Part shown: in pieces, positions 8,774-17,962 of the stretch
Position numbering within the stretch: position 1 is the first letter of the stretch
Layout of the letters: each line of letters begins with the position of its first letter
Assembly: GCF_004296335.1 (NCBI RefSeq)
Contig: NZ_SGIU01000002.1
Coordinates: 1,191,882-1,255,881 of the forward strand
DNA length: 64,000 nucleotides
Direction: 5' to 3'
Origin: Flagellimonas allohymeniacidonis
Lineage (GTDB): Bacteria > Bacteroidota > Bacteroidia > Flavobacteriales > Flavobacteriaceae
Position numbers and translations under genes: made by a program
Notes under the pieces: model-generated
What the model saw: the letters and a program-made list of their open reading frames with translations, nothing else
What the model was told of the DNA's origin: nothing
Databases searched by the model: none

Positions 8774-9906
8774 TCAATAAACGCCTGCTTGTAAAAAACT
8801 TATTGGCCCATAACGATGAAAACAGTTTCTACGACAAAAAACGGTTTATCTCGATAGGGGAACGGGAAGGGAAAGGCAAATTTTTGAAGCATGTCTGCGC
8901 TCTCGCGAATAGTAACCCGAAAAACAATTCTTTTATAGTTATCGGAGTTGAAGATGAGGACAACAAAATTGTTGGTGTAGACTTTTTTGATGATAGTAAG
9001 ATTCAGAACCTGGTGAACGCCTATCTGGATAACCCACCTATAATTTCCTACGAAAACATACCTTTTCCTCACTTACCTGAGGGTAAGGTGGTTGGGCTTG
9101 TGACCATTCGGTCAAATGGAAAGGTCTGTGCACTACGAAAGAATATTTGGAAGTACTATGGTGGATCTGTTTTCTTTCGAGAGGGGAGCATAAGCCTTCC
9201 CAAAGCATTTGACATCGAGCTTAAGGATATCAATTCCGAGGTTGTTGAAACCCTTGAACAACATGCACGAAACAACATTGAATTAACCTTGGATGCGGTC
9301 ATTAACTTTATCAATATTCGTCATGCGGACCTGCGAAGTGACTACAAAGTTTTCAAAGAACAGTTTGTGGTCTGTTGGGCGGGGAACGTTAAGAAGGTCA
9401 GGAGCGAACAGTACTATTCTCGGGTGGATATTGAGTTGATCAATGAACAAGTAAAGCTGTTTTATTCTGCTTTGGATGAGATAACGATAGACTATGACGA
9501 GGATTCGTTCTCGATGTTGGAATACGTACAATTGGGATTGGGAACACAGCAAAAGTACTATCCATTGGAGAAGATGGTGATTACTTTTTTCAACAATGGA
9601 AAATACTCTATAAATAGTGAATTGGTGTTCGAACCACCCCAATATGACAAGAAAACCCTGCATCACGTTTTTAATGCCAACAATTCCATCCTACAAAAAC
9701 TGGAGAAGAAGATTAGATTAAACAAAGCAGAGGAGCGGGATTTAACCAATCTCCCTGCTTCATATTTGATTTGCTATCTGAATGGGTTTGAGGAAGCAAA
9801 GGAGCAAATGGACCATGCTCGCCATTTACTTAAGAAAAGGAATGCTCAAGTTTATCAATCGCTTAAGGAATCATTGCGCATTCTAAGAAAAGTGAGGTAT
9901 AGCTAG
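8770..9906 (+). CDS. AlbA_2/Schlafen-type ATP-binding or nucleic-acid-binding protein
   Basis: A 378-residue cytoplasmic protein. The N-terminal 150 residues match the AlbA_2 (Schlafen-like, PF04326) domain: a Glu-rich start (ISIGEREGKGKFLK), then NSFIVIGVEDEDNKIVGV, a strand-loop pattern characteristic of the fold, and YGGSVFFREGS near its end. The rest is mostly alpha and beta of no recognised family, with a Lys/Arg-rich helical C-terminus. AlbA_2 proteins in bacteria include regulators and putative nucleic-acid-binding proteins; the role here is unknown. It is translationally coupled to the SDR gene and its last four bases overlap the convergent amylosucrase gene. Confidence 0.75.
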   Translation: MINKRLLVKNLLAHNDENSFYDKKRFISIGEREGKGKFLKHVCALANSNPKNNSFIVIGVEDEDNKIVGVDFFDDSKIQNLVNAYLDNPPIISYENIPFPHLPEGKVVGLVTIRSNGKVCALRKNIWKYYGGSVFFREGSISLPKAFDIELKDINSEVVETLEQHARNNIELTLDAVINFINIRHADLRSDYKVFKEQFVVCWAGNVKKVRSEQYYSRVDIELINEQVKLFYSALDEITIDYDEDSFSMLEYVQLGLGTQQKYYPLEKMVITFFNNGKYSINSELVFEPPQYDKKTLHHVFNANNSILQKLEKKIRLNKAEERDLTNLPASYLICYLNGFEEAKEQMDHARHLLKKRNAQVYQSLKESLRILRKVRYS

Positions 9907-11831
9907 TTTTTCGCAAGCCAAAGAACTTGATATGGATGCACTTCCAACAGTCCGCTCTGAACCGTAATCTTTTGGTCAGATATCAAATCTTTGGGCTCAC
10001 CTTTGGTAAAATAGCCCAGTTTCATAATCCAGGTAGCCTCGATCACCTGAGGCTTTTCATCAAAATTACAAACTACCAACAACCCATTTTGTGTCCCGCC
10101 TGTACGTTCAAAAACCAAAATATGGTCGTTGCCGGTATGATGTAAAACGGTATTGTCAGAATCTGCAAAAATGGATGACGCTTTTCTGATGGAAATCAAT
10201 TTTTTGAGGACATGAAAAATTTTGGATTGTGGGCTTTCGGTATTCTTTAAGCCCTTGATTACATCCCAGTCTTGTTGGGGTCGGTTCACCCATCGGCTAT
10301 CTTCTTTTTTTGCCTCATCTTCCAAGAAGGAATAGTCATTCAAAGCACCAATCTCATCACCGGCATAGACTATTGGGATACCGGCAAAGGAAAAAATGAT
10401 GGCATGTAACAATATTATTTTGTCTATGGCCTCATTGGTTAGTTCAGCATCATTTTTCTTAATCCCTTTTTCCAAACCTAAGAGAGAGGCTGTACTGCCG
10501 GTGATACGACCATCCCCAGTTTTTGGATTGTACATGAACATCAAACCCTTTGATGGAGACCAATCCAACCGTTGGCAGTAATAATCCAAAAGAAACTTTC
10601 GATGTTGTTGGGGATTCCAGCCAATCTCCCAAATAAACCCATCGTCATACCCTAAACCAATATCATCATGGCAACGAACATAGTTCAACCAGGTGCCATC
10701 CTTAGGTTTGGAGGGAACGCTTACCAGACTTTTGTACAGCAGAATTGTTTTTTTGGTCGCGATGGAATTCCATAACAAGGCCATTAGGGAGGCATTGTAG
10801 GCCACTTCACATTCATTGCCTCTTCGTACACCCTCTCCGAAATATTTCACTATTTCTTTTGGAGCAACTATGGCCTCAGCTAAGAAAATGGTTCCAGGTG
10901 CGATAACCTGTAGACACATGCGGAAAAGACTAACAACCCTATGCGCTTCCGGGAGGTTTTGGGAAATGGTTCCCATTTTTTTCCAAAGAAATGCCAAGGC
11001 ATCAAACCGAACCATATCAACCCCTAAATTGGCCAACTTTACAAGATTGGCCAACATTTCCATAAACACCTCGGGATTGGTATAGTTCAAATCCCACTGA
11101 TAATCATTAAAAACGGTCATCACCCATTGGTCCATCTCTGGGATAAAGGTGTAATTGCCAGGTGAGGTTTCGGGGAATACCTCGGGCAACGATTTCTCAA
11201 ACTCATTGGGAATCGTTCTGTTTTCATAGGTATAATAATACCGCTGGTATTTTTTGTTCCCCTGTTTGGCTTTTTTGGCCCAAGGAAATTCATCTGATGT
11301 GTGATTGACCACAAAATCAAGCATCAAAATAATGCCTTCTTTGCGCAAGGCATTTGTAAGATTCTCTAAGTCTTTTTTGGTACCGTACTTTTTGTCGACC
11401 TCATGATAGCTATTTACCGCATAGCCCCCATCATTTTCTCCGTTTGGTCTTTTTGTGATGGGCATCAAATGCAGAAAATTGATGCCGAGATTTTTAAAGT
11501 AGGGTATCTTTTCCTGTAGCCCTTTTAAATCTTTATTGAAATGCTCAACATAAAGTTGCATTCCGACCCACTTCTCCGATTGGTACCAGTTTCCCGATTT
11601 TATCCTTGACAAATCCTGCTGCCTTAAATCATCTGGTCTAGAGGCAAATAATTTTGGGAGTAGTGAAAGTAGCTTTTTGAAACTGGAGCCGTACTTTTCT
11701 TCGGGATAGAGGGAAAAGAACAAATGTTGAATAATCCCGAGGTTCGTGGCTAAACGAAGCTCAAAAAGGGAATCTTCTTTTTTATGCTTCGCCCCTGAAG
11801 TCAAGAGTTGGTGTATCGCAGCCTGATTCAT
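9903..11831 (-). CDS. Amylosucrase (GH13 subfamily 4)
   Basis: A 642-residue glycoside hydrolase family 13 enzyme that splits sucrose and transfers the glucose to an alpha-1,4-glucan, releasing fructose. It follows the Neisseria amylosucrase pattern through its full length (636 residues in that enzyme): GINFLHLMP and DFVVNHTSDEFPWA early, nucleophile Asp277 in RFDALAF, acid/base Glu319 in LAEAIV, and the transition-state Asp389 in CHDDIG. FNDYQWDLNY is another hallmark. No signal peptide, so it is cytoplasmic. Its ATG shares a base with the fructokinase stop (TAATG); the released fructose would be the substrate of that kinase. A sucrose hydrolase or sucrose phosphorylase is less likely given the full-length similarity. 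Confidence 0.85.
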   Translation of the reverse strand: MNQAAIHQLLTSGAKHKKEDSLFELRLATNLGIIQHLFFSLYPEEKYGSSFKKLLSLLPKLFASRPDDLRQQDLSRIKSGNWYQSEKWVGMQLYVEHFNKDLKGLQEKIPYFKNLGINFLHLMPITKRPNGENDGGYAVNSYHEVDKKYGTKKDLENLTNALRKEGIILMLDFVVNHTSDEFPWAKKAKQGNKKYQRYYYTYENRTIPNEFEKSLPEVFPETSPGNYTFIPEMDQWVMTVFNDYQWDLNYTNPEVFMEMLANLVKLANLGVDMVRFDALAFLWKKMGTISQNLPEAHRVVSLFRMCLQVIAPGTIFLAEAIVAPKEIVKYFGEGVRRGNECEVAYNASLMALLWNSIATKKTILLYKSLVSVPSKPKDGTWLNYVRCHDDIGLGYDDGFIWEIGWNPQQHRKFLLDYYCQRLDWSPSKGLMFMYNPKTGDGRITGSTASLLGLEKGIKKNDAELTNEAIDKIILLHAIIFSFAGIPIVYAGDEIGALNDYSFLEDEAKKEDSRWVNRPQQDWDVIKGLKNTESPQSKIFHVLKKLISIRKASSIFADSDNTVLHHTGNDHILVFERTGGTQNGLLVVCNFDEKPQVIEATWIMKLGYFTKGEPKDLISDQKITVQSGLLEVHPYQVLWLAKN

Positions 11832-12775
11832 TAGACTTCCAGCTGTGTTTTAGTTGGCAGTGAGGGAATAGCCCCGTAATTGGTTGTCGTCAATGCGCCA
11901 GCCTTGTTTGCCATTTCAATCATATCGATTAGCAATAATCGGTTCTCAAAGGCTTTATTATAATTGTCGAGATTGGAAATCTGGTATAAAAGACAGCCAA
12001 TAAATGCATCTCCGGCACCTGTGGTATCCACAGGCTTTACGGCAATACTGGGGACAATGGTCCTAGTATTGTTGGAACTGACCAAGGTTCCTTTTTTACC
12101 AAGGGTAATGGCAATGATTTTTGTTCCTACTTCATGAAAAAAGTCACAAGCGTCATCGAGCTCGGTTTTGCCTGATAATAGTAAAGCCTCTTCTTCACTG
12201 AACTTGCACAAATGCGACTTTTCAATAAAAGGCATGCATTTTTTAATGAATTTTTTTTCATCGTCGCGCCAAAGGTCACTTCGGTAATTGGGGTCGAAGC
12301 TGATGAACATTTCCTTGGTAAGTGCATCGAACAGGTATTTGCTGTACGAGGTTTCCAATGGACCTCCCAATAAGGCCGTTGCAGCCCCCAAATGCAGCAT
12401 GTTGCCATGAAAACCCTTTCTCAGGCTTGCATCATAAGTAAGTTCTTTATCTGCTCCTCGGCTAAAGACAAAATCACGTTCGCCATCCTCAGCAAGCGAT
12501 ACAAAGGCCAAGGTTGTGAAGGTTGAACAAATCTGTGCCAGTGAGATGTCAACGCCCTCATTTTTAAGGGTATTGAGCAAGAAACTACCAAACGGGTCGT
12601 CTCCAACACTTCCCACAAAAATGCTTTTTCCTCCCAATTTGGCAATCGCACAGGCAACATTTGCCGGTGCTCCCCCAGCTTTTTTGGTAAACTCCAAAGC
12701 CTCGGCAAGATTACTCCCTTGGTTTTCTGCCACGAAGTCTATAAGTAGCTCCCCAACACAGAACACTTTTTTCAT
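11831..12775 (-). CDS. Fructokinase, PfkB family
   Basis: A 314-residue PfkB/ribokinase-family sugar kinase. GGAPANVACAIAKLGG near residues 34-49 is the first family signature, and DTTGAGDAF (250-258) is the second, with catalytic Asp256. FSFDPNYRSDLW in the middle is typical of fructokinases. It phosphorylates fructose to fructose 6-phosphate and sits directly in front of the amylosucrase gene, with which it shares a TAATG junction, which strongly suggests fructose as the substrate. No sucrose transporter is encoded nearby, so uptake depends on a system elsewhere. Confidence 0.87.
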   Translation of the reverse strand: MKKVFCVGELLIDFVAENQGSNLAEALEFTKKAGGAPANVACAIAKLGGKSIFVGSVGDDPFGSFLLNTLKNEGVDISLAQICSTFTTLAFVSLAEDGERDFVFSRGADKELTYDASLRKGFHGNMLHLGAATALLGGPLETSYSKYLFDALTKEMFISFDPNYRSDLWRDDEKKFIKKCMPFIEKSHLCKFSEEEALLLSGKTELDDACDFFHEVGTKIIAITLGKKGTLVSSNNTRTIVPSIAVKPVDTTGAGDAFIGCLLYQISNLDNYNKAFENRLLLIDMIEMANKAGALTTTNYGAIPSLPTKTQLEV

Positions 12776-12821
12776 ACCTCCAACAAGAAATTAAAGTTCC
12801 AAGGTAAGAGAAAAACGGATG

Positions 12822-13235
12822 CTAGTCCAAAATTTTGTGGGCAATGACAGTAAAATAAGTTGATGTGGTATTCGCACAAAGGGTTTCCCGTGCTTTTGCT
12901 TCGATGACCATACCATTTTCCAGGGTATTTTCTGTCATTAGAAAGACTACTTCCACCTGTTGTTCCTCGGTGAGTCTCTGTCGAACGCTGCTTCCGTATT
13001 GAAGCACTTCCATGACCTCAATGGTAAAGACATTGTTTTTGGCGGTGCCACATACATCCTTTTCCTCAGAAGCTTGTTGCATAACTCTAAGTGTGAACAG
13101 AATCTCGTCTTTACCCAATTGCTGCCCCACGGGAATGTCTTCCCCATTGAAGATGTTTTCTGGTTCCCCTGAATTATCGGTTGGGCTACAAGCTACGACT
13201 AGCCATAAAAAAAGAGTGATGACCACGAATTTCAC
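12822..13235 (-). CDS. Hypothetical lipoprotein, 137 residues
   Basis: The start codon is GTG. A short signal peptide ends in a lipobox (LVVAC, Cys16), so it is a lipoprotein. The remaining 120 residues look like a small beta-rich domain with two further cysteines (DVCGTA and ETLCAN) that could form a disulfide in the envelope. No family is recognised. It is followed by fructokinase on the same strand after 46 bases and preceded by the terminator of the T9SS protein gene. Confidence 0.7.
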   Translation of the reverse strand: MKFVVITLFLWLVVACSPTDNSGEPENIFNGEDIPVGQQLGKDEILFTLRVMQQASEEKDVCGTAKNNVFTIEVMEVLQYGSSVRQRLTEEQQVEVVFLMTENTLENGMVIEAKARETLCANTTSTYFTVIAHKILD

Positions 13236-13283
13236 AACTAAAGTTTATATACCTACGATATGGAACAGGTATTGGATGTTAAA

Positions 13284-13311
13284 GAAAAAAGGGGCGATAA
13301 AATCACCCCTT
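13284..13311 (-). terminator. Rho-independent terminator after the T9SS protein gene
   Basis: On the minus strand a 10-base-pair stem (AAGGGG, a U-G wobble and GAT, paired with ATC, G and CCCCTT) closes a three-base loop and runs into six T residues. It lies 29 bases beyond the stop of the large secreted protein gene and ends its transcript before the lipoprotein gene. Confidence 0.75.
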
Positions 13312-13339
13312 CTCCCATTAGTAGTGTTTAACAACAGAT

Positions 13340-16300
13340 TTATCTTTTGATAATCTTGAAGTTCTCGTTAATGTTATGTCCAAAAATCTTTACAAAATAG
13401 ATGCCTGGTGTGGAGTTGGAAGCATTCCAGACAAAAGGTTTGGAACCATCCCAATTCTTTTCTTCATACACCATTTGACCCACCATGTTGAAAATTTGGG
13501 CACTCACCGTTCTATTTTCAGAATTCTTCAGAGCAAAATAAAACGAATCTGAAGATGGGTTAGGCCACACAGCTGTGATTACCTCTGTTTCCAAGGTGGC
13601 TAAATTTTCAGGTACTCCGGTTTCTTCTCCAGGGACTCCCATAGGTTGAATCTCCAAGGCTGTCTCTCCGGTGGCGGCTCTGTTTACCGTACCGAAAATC
13701 TGGAATATTTGATCTTCTGGATTACCTCCAAAGGCAACAGATTGCGGCGTCCAATCAATAGCTCCAGTGACGAAAAGGTCAGCTGGATCTCTAAATGACG
13801 CCTCATTCCCAATAAGGCTTGCTTGGGTCAACCAGAACCACTGGGTTTGATTGGGCAGGAAGTTGAGATTTGCATAAACAGAAAGCCAATACGTGCCTGA
13901 TTCCAATACCAAGGCTTCGGGAAGGTCAAGACTTAAATTGGCATCTGTTGGATTTGATGATGGGGCAAATGCACCACTATCATATACCACAGCCCCGGGC
14001 AATCCTCCATTGTCTTGATAAACTACAACTGAGGCATTGTCCAATAATGGGCTGTTGTTGGCCCCGCCAAAAGCGATGATGTTGTTTATGGTCCATTGCT
14101 CACCCTCCGGGATGATGAAGTCGTCTGCAGATTGTGCCAACGCACCTCCAAAATCGAGGAATGTTTGTGAGGGGCTGCTACTGCTTACCGCGCCATTTTG
14201 GTCATAAATGGGAAACTCGGTAAGGGTCACTGTGAATCCCTCGGCTACTTGTTCCTTGCCAGACGTGGCAACCAGTCCTATTGCGGCTGAACCTTCAACA
14301 TCTGGAGCAAACGATAGCGAAATGGTATCATCTTCCAAGACGGCTGTTACAAAGTTAGGATTGGAGTTGGTCAATTCTACGGATATTGGTTTTCCTTTTG
14401 AACTGACAAAAAGGTCAGTAACATCCACTTCAATGGGCGGATTATTGACAGGAAGCGTTATATCAGGCAGCAAGTAAGCGGTGCTCAGCGAAGCTTCCGG
14501 GGATTTGGAAGCATAAAAACGGGCATTGTAAACCCCGTTACCATGAGCAGCCACAGCCACAAATCCATCACTTCTTGTACGAATTTGCGGAACTACAACA
14601 TTCCCAACCACAAAAGGTTCCTTAAACCATCGGGTTCTGTCCCCATTCAAACGGAAAGAAACATATAGCCCTGTACTGGTTCCAGCATAATAAAGGTTGT
14701 TGTTTCCACCAATGGAAAACCATCGAACCGACGGCCCATTTCCTGTTCCATCTTTGTTTTCTTCAAGATTTCCACTAATACTTTCCCATGTTTCACCGGC
14801 ATTTTTGCTCATAAAAACACTGACGATATTATAGTTGGAAAAGACTGCAAATACCCGATCGGAATTGTTGGGATCCACATAGATCTGATTGATATTTCCC
14901 GTTGGAAGTCCTTTCCCACTTGAAATATCCACAGGAGTTTGATCATCCAGGTTGGCGTTTTCAACTTTAAAAATCAATCCAGAGGAAGTACCGTAGTATA
15001 AGCGGTTAGCCACAGGGAATCTCGAGACATCCAATCCGGAGATTACAGATCCATCAGGGGTGGCAGTTTGCGTCTGTTGAACCCAGTTTACGGTCGCAGG
15101 GGCGTTGGAAAACAATGGAACTTCATCCAAGTTGTTGTTTCTCCACATTCGATCTCCAGCGGGCATATACATAATGTTGTCATTGATAGGGTCGAGCACA
15201 AATGGCGCAACAAAATCAAAACCACTGGCACCAGCAGGCTGAACGCGTGTAAAGGAAATGAATTCCCCAGCTTCGTTAAAATTGAACCGATACACATTCC
15301 CGAACTGGGCAGAGACATACCGGGTAAGGCCTCCGTCAGCTATGGCATTATAGGATCCGTCACCACTGAAATCACTTTCCCAAGGGTCATTTCCATTGGT
15401 AGAATTGGTGAACCAAGTTCCATTATCCTGAAAACCTGCAACAATATCTTGACTATTGCCCTCTGGATCAATGGCAATGGCATAAGGTTGTGTGGTGATA
15501 TAGCCATTGTTTAAGGAAGTCCAGGTCACAGGTTCTGAGGTAATGGTGATATCCTCGGTTACTTGCACTCCACCATCGTTTGCCGAAATGGCCTTATTTG
15601 GATTTGATGGCAAAAACACCAAATTATGTTGATCGGGGTGATGGTTTGGATATAGGGCGAAACTATTACTGAAAATCGTATAGCCACCGATCCAACCTTC
15701 AAATCCGGTGGGTGTTGTGAAACCGGTTGTGGAACGGTATAAATTGGTACCACCGACAAAAACGATATCAGGGTTCGTAGGATGAACCTTAATTACCATG
15801 TTATAAGCTCCTTGAAGGTTCAAATTCCCTGCTATACCACCAACGTTGGTTGGGAGGTTGGCGGTTAAATCAACCCATTGCTCTTCTGGAGTTGCTGCAT
15901 CCGCTTGATATCTCCAAAGGAAAGCTTCTCCAAAATTGCTTAGATCATAGGAAAAGAAATAAACACGATTTTCATCGGAAGGGTCAAAAGCCATTATGGT
16001 CCTTCCGTAGGAAGGAAATATCCCTTCAGGAGTGATGTTGGTCCAAGTGTCTCCATCTTCCGAAGTGTAGAAACCGGCATTTTCATTACCAAAAATGTCC
16101 ACGGTTGCATAAAGTGTTCCACTTGGGGTAACAATGACTTCCGTTTGACTGTCAAACCCGCTTGGGAGGACTTCTTCAAAATTTCGGGCGCCATCTTGGG
16201 AACGGAACAAACCATCAAAAGTAGCGGCATAGACATCCCCATTTTTCGGGTGAACTATTATACTGTTAATTAAATCGAAGGAAGAGAAAGAAGTAACATC

Positions 16301-17023
16301 GTTATCTGTAGTGTTACGCATTCGAATCCAGCTTCTTCCATTGTTGAATGATTTAAAAATACCTGAGCCTTGGTAAAAGGCACCTGGTGCTCCCGCGGAG
16401 TTTCCAAATCGCTCCCCTGACGCATAATACCATACATTTTGCCTGTTCTTTCTGGGATCTTGTGCAATGGCCGTAATGCTGGGCGATTGCCACTTGCGGG
16501 TTACCCTTCTCCAGCTCGAGCCGGCATCTGTAGATCTCCAGAGGCCACCGGATACTCCACCGGCCAAAATGGTGTTTTCATTTCTCATGTCTAATGCTAA
16601 GGCACGGGTACGACCTCCTACGTTGGCAGGACCACGGCCCCTCCAATAGAAATATCGTCTTTTAGAGGCCTCGGTGCCATAAGTTTTAGACATTTCTTGT
16701 TGCACATTGGTTGGAGCAATCTTATCCGAAAACTCTGCTTCCTTAGTTAGAATATTATCTGGTATCCGCTTTGAAACCGGGTCTTGTAATAGTCTGGCTT
16801 CATAGGCAAGTCGGTCCAGGGCCCGATCACCTATGGCTTTAGGTTTGGCACCTACAGGACCCTTTTTACTATCATATAATTTGGATTGTTTATACAAATT
16901 ATGCCCTTTCTGCGGGGCATCGTCATGTGTTCTTTTAAGTTGTTGTGCCAGACCTGAGGAAAGGACGAGCAAAAAACTGATAATAAAAGAAAAAAGATGT
17001 TTAGAGAGTAGAGGTCTTTTCAT
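13340..17023 (-). CDS. Secreted beta-propeller protein with Asp-box repeats and T9SS sorting domain
   Basis: A 1227-residue exported protein. A signal peptide ends at SSGLAQ. From residue about 110 to 800 there are BNR/Asp-box turns such as STDAGSSW, SFNNGRSW, SQDGARNF, SEDGDTW and SKNAGETW, giving a VPS10/sortilin- or sialidase-like beta-propeller. A beta-sandwich region follows (about 840-1110), then a type A type IX secretion C-terminal domain with FNMVGQMV and the ending GIYFVKIFG. No cysteine was seen in the whole protein. T9SS would carry it across the outer membrane and it could be a surface or released glycan- or protein-binding protein; no catalytic residue set is clear. Single gene, with its own terminator. 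Confidence 0.85.
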   Translation of the reverse strand: MKRPLLSKHLFSFIISFLLVLSSGLAQQLKRTHDDAPQKGHNLYKQSKLYDSKKGPVGAKPKAIGDRALDRLAYEARLLQDPVSKRIPDNILTKEAEFSDKIAPTNVQQEMSKTYGTEASKRRYFYWRGRGPANVGGRTRALALDMRNENTILAGGVSGGLWRSTDAGSSWRRVTRKWQSPSITAIAQDPRKNRQNVWYYASGERFGNSAGAPGAFYQGSGIFKSFNNGRSWIRMRNTTDNDVTSFSSFDLINSIIVHPKNGDVYAATFDGLFRSQDGARNFEEVLPSGFDSQTEVIVTPSGTLYATVDIFGNENAGFYTSEDGDTWTNITPEGIFPSYGRTIMAFDPSDENRVYFFSYDLSNFGEAFLWRYQADAATPEEQWVDLTANLPTNVGGIAGNLNLQGAYNMVIKVHPTNPDIVFVGGTNLYRSTTGFTTPTGFEGWIGGYTIFSNSFALYPNHHPDQHNLVFLPSNPNKAISANDGGVQVTEDITITSEPVTWTSLNNGYITTQPYAIAIDPEGNSQDIVAGFQDNGTWFTNSTNGNDPWESDFSGDGSYNAIADGGLTRYVSAQFGNVYRFNFNEAGEFISFTRVQPAGASGFDFVAPFVLDPINDNIMYMPAGDRMWRNNNLDEVPLFSNAPATVNWVQQTQTATPDGSVISGLDVSRFPVANRLYYGTSSGLIFKVENANLDDQTPVDISSGKGLPTGNINQIYVDPNNSDRVFAVFSNYNIVSVFMSKNAGETWESISGNLEENKDGTGNGPSVRWFSIGGNNNLYYAGTSTGLYVSFRLNGDRTRWFKEPFVVGNVVVPQIRTRSDGFVAVAAHGNGVYNARFYASKSPEASLSTAYLLPDITLPVNNPPIEVDVTDLFVSSKGKPISVELTNSNPNFVTAVLEDDTISLSFAPDVEGSAAIGLVATSGKEQVAEGFTVTLTEFPIYDQNGAVSSSSPSQTFLDFGGALAQSADDFIIPEGEQWTINNIIAFGGANNSPLLDNASVVVYQDNGGLPGAVVYDSGAFAPSSNPTDANLSLDLPEALVLESGTYWLSVYANLNFLPNQTQWFWLTQASLIGNEASFRDPADLFVTGAIDWTPQSVAFGGNPEDQIFQIFGTVNRAATGETALEIQPMGVPGEETGVPENLATLETEVITAVWPNPSSDSFYFALKNSENRTVSAQIFNMVGQMVYEEKNWDGSKPFVWNASNSTPGIYFVKIFGHNINENFKIIKR

Positions 17024-17232
17024 ATGTAGTGTCTTTGAAAAAGTTAGCCTTTCAATATAAAAAAAACTTAAATTCTTGTTAAAGCTTTCTTACGAAAATC
17101 GATGAAATACACTGTTAACCTAAGATTTTGGTAGGAAAAAAACCAACAAGACGAAGCTGGCGGGTTAATGTATTCGTAAACTTTTTGGACTTAGCAACAG
17201 TTTCCTGCGTATTATTGCGAAAAATTTGGCAC

Positions 17233-17958
17233 ATGCGAACCCTTGTGATTGGAGATGTCCATTCTGGACTGTATGCTTTGGAACAACTCCTGGAACGGGC
17301 CCAAGTAACCCAAAAAGACCAACTGATTTTTCTTGGAGACTATGTGGATGCTTGGAGTACCGCTGTGGAAACTGTTGATTTTCTAATTGGGCTAAAACAA
17401 AATTACAACTGCAAATTCATTAGGGGCAACCATGATGAACTTTGCAAGGAGTGGTTGCTAACCCAAAAGGAAAACCCACAATGGCTTGCACATGGAGGAG
17501 CAGCGACCCGAGCTTCCTATTTGCAAACTGATAAGGAAACTTGGCATTCGCATGTTGAATTTTATGATGCGTTGGAGAATTACTACTTGTCAGAGGATAA
17601 CAGACTCTTTGTTCATGCAGGGTTTACCAACTTAAAAGGTGTCGACTTTGAGTATTTTGACCAACTTTTTTACTGGGACCGAACCCTTTGGGAGCTTGCC
17701 AAGGCTATTGATTCCAAACTCAGTCCAAGCGATGAGGATTTCCCTAAAAGATTATCCCACTATACAGAGATTTTTATAGGACACACCCCGATTTCCAAAA
17801 CTGGGGAAGTACTGCCAAAAAAGGCGGCAAATGTTTGGAATGTAGACACTGGTGCAGCCTTTAAAGGCAAATTGACCCTGATGGATGTAAATACCAAAGA
17901 GTTTTGGCAAAGTGATCCTGTCCACACCTTTTATCCAGGAGAAAGAGGAAGAAATTAA
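17233..17958 (+). CDS. Metallophosphatase of the PPP family (Ser/Thr protein phosphatase-like)
   Basis: A 241-residue enzyme with the di-metal phosphatase motifs GDVHSG (Asp8, His10), GDYVD (Asp36), RGNHDE (Asn66, His67), then FVHAGF and GHTPI. The set matches bacterial PPP-type protein phosphatases such as PrpA, and diadenosine tetraphosphate hydrolases of the same fold. The ATG at 17233, which starts at MRTLVIGD, is chosen because the family begins there; a TTG-started extension of 35 residues has no family likeness. It converges on the HhH gene with a four-base gap. Confidence 0.85.
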   Translation: MRTLVIGDVHSGLYALEQLLERAQVTQKDQLIFLGDYVDAWSTAVETVDFLIGLKQNYNCKFIRGNHDELCKEWLLTQKENPQWLAHGGAATRASYLQTDKETWHSHVEFYDALENYYLSEDNRLFVHAGFTNLKGVDFEYFDQLFYWDRTLWELAKAIDSKLSPSDEDFPKRLSHYTEIFIGHTPISKTGEVLPKKAANVWNVDTGAAFKGKLTLMDVNTKEFWQSDPVHTFYPGERGRN

Positions 17959-17962
17959 GGTG

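Noticed and set aside
17128..17232. 35-residue N-terminal extension of the metallophosphatase from a TTG
   Set aside because: The extension has no family likeness and the GDVHSG motif normally lies within the first ten residues, which the ATG at 17233 gives.
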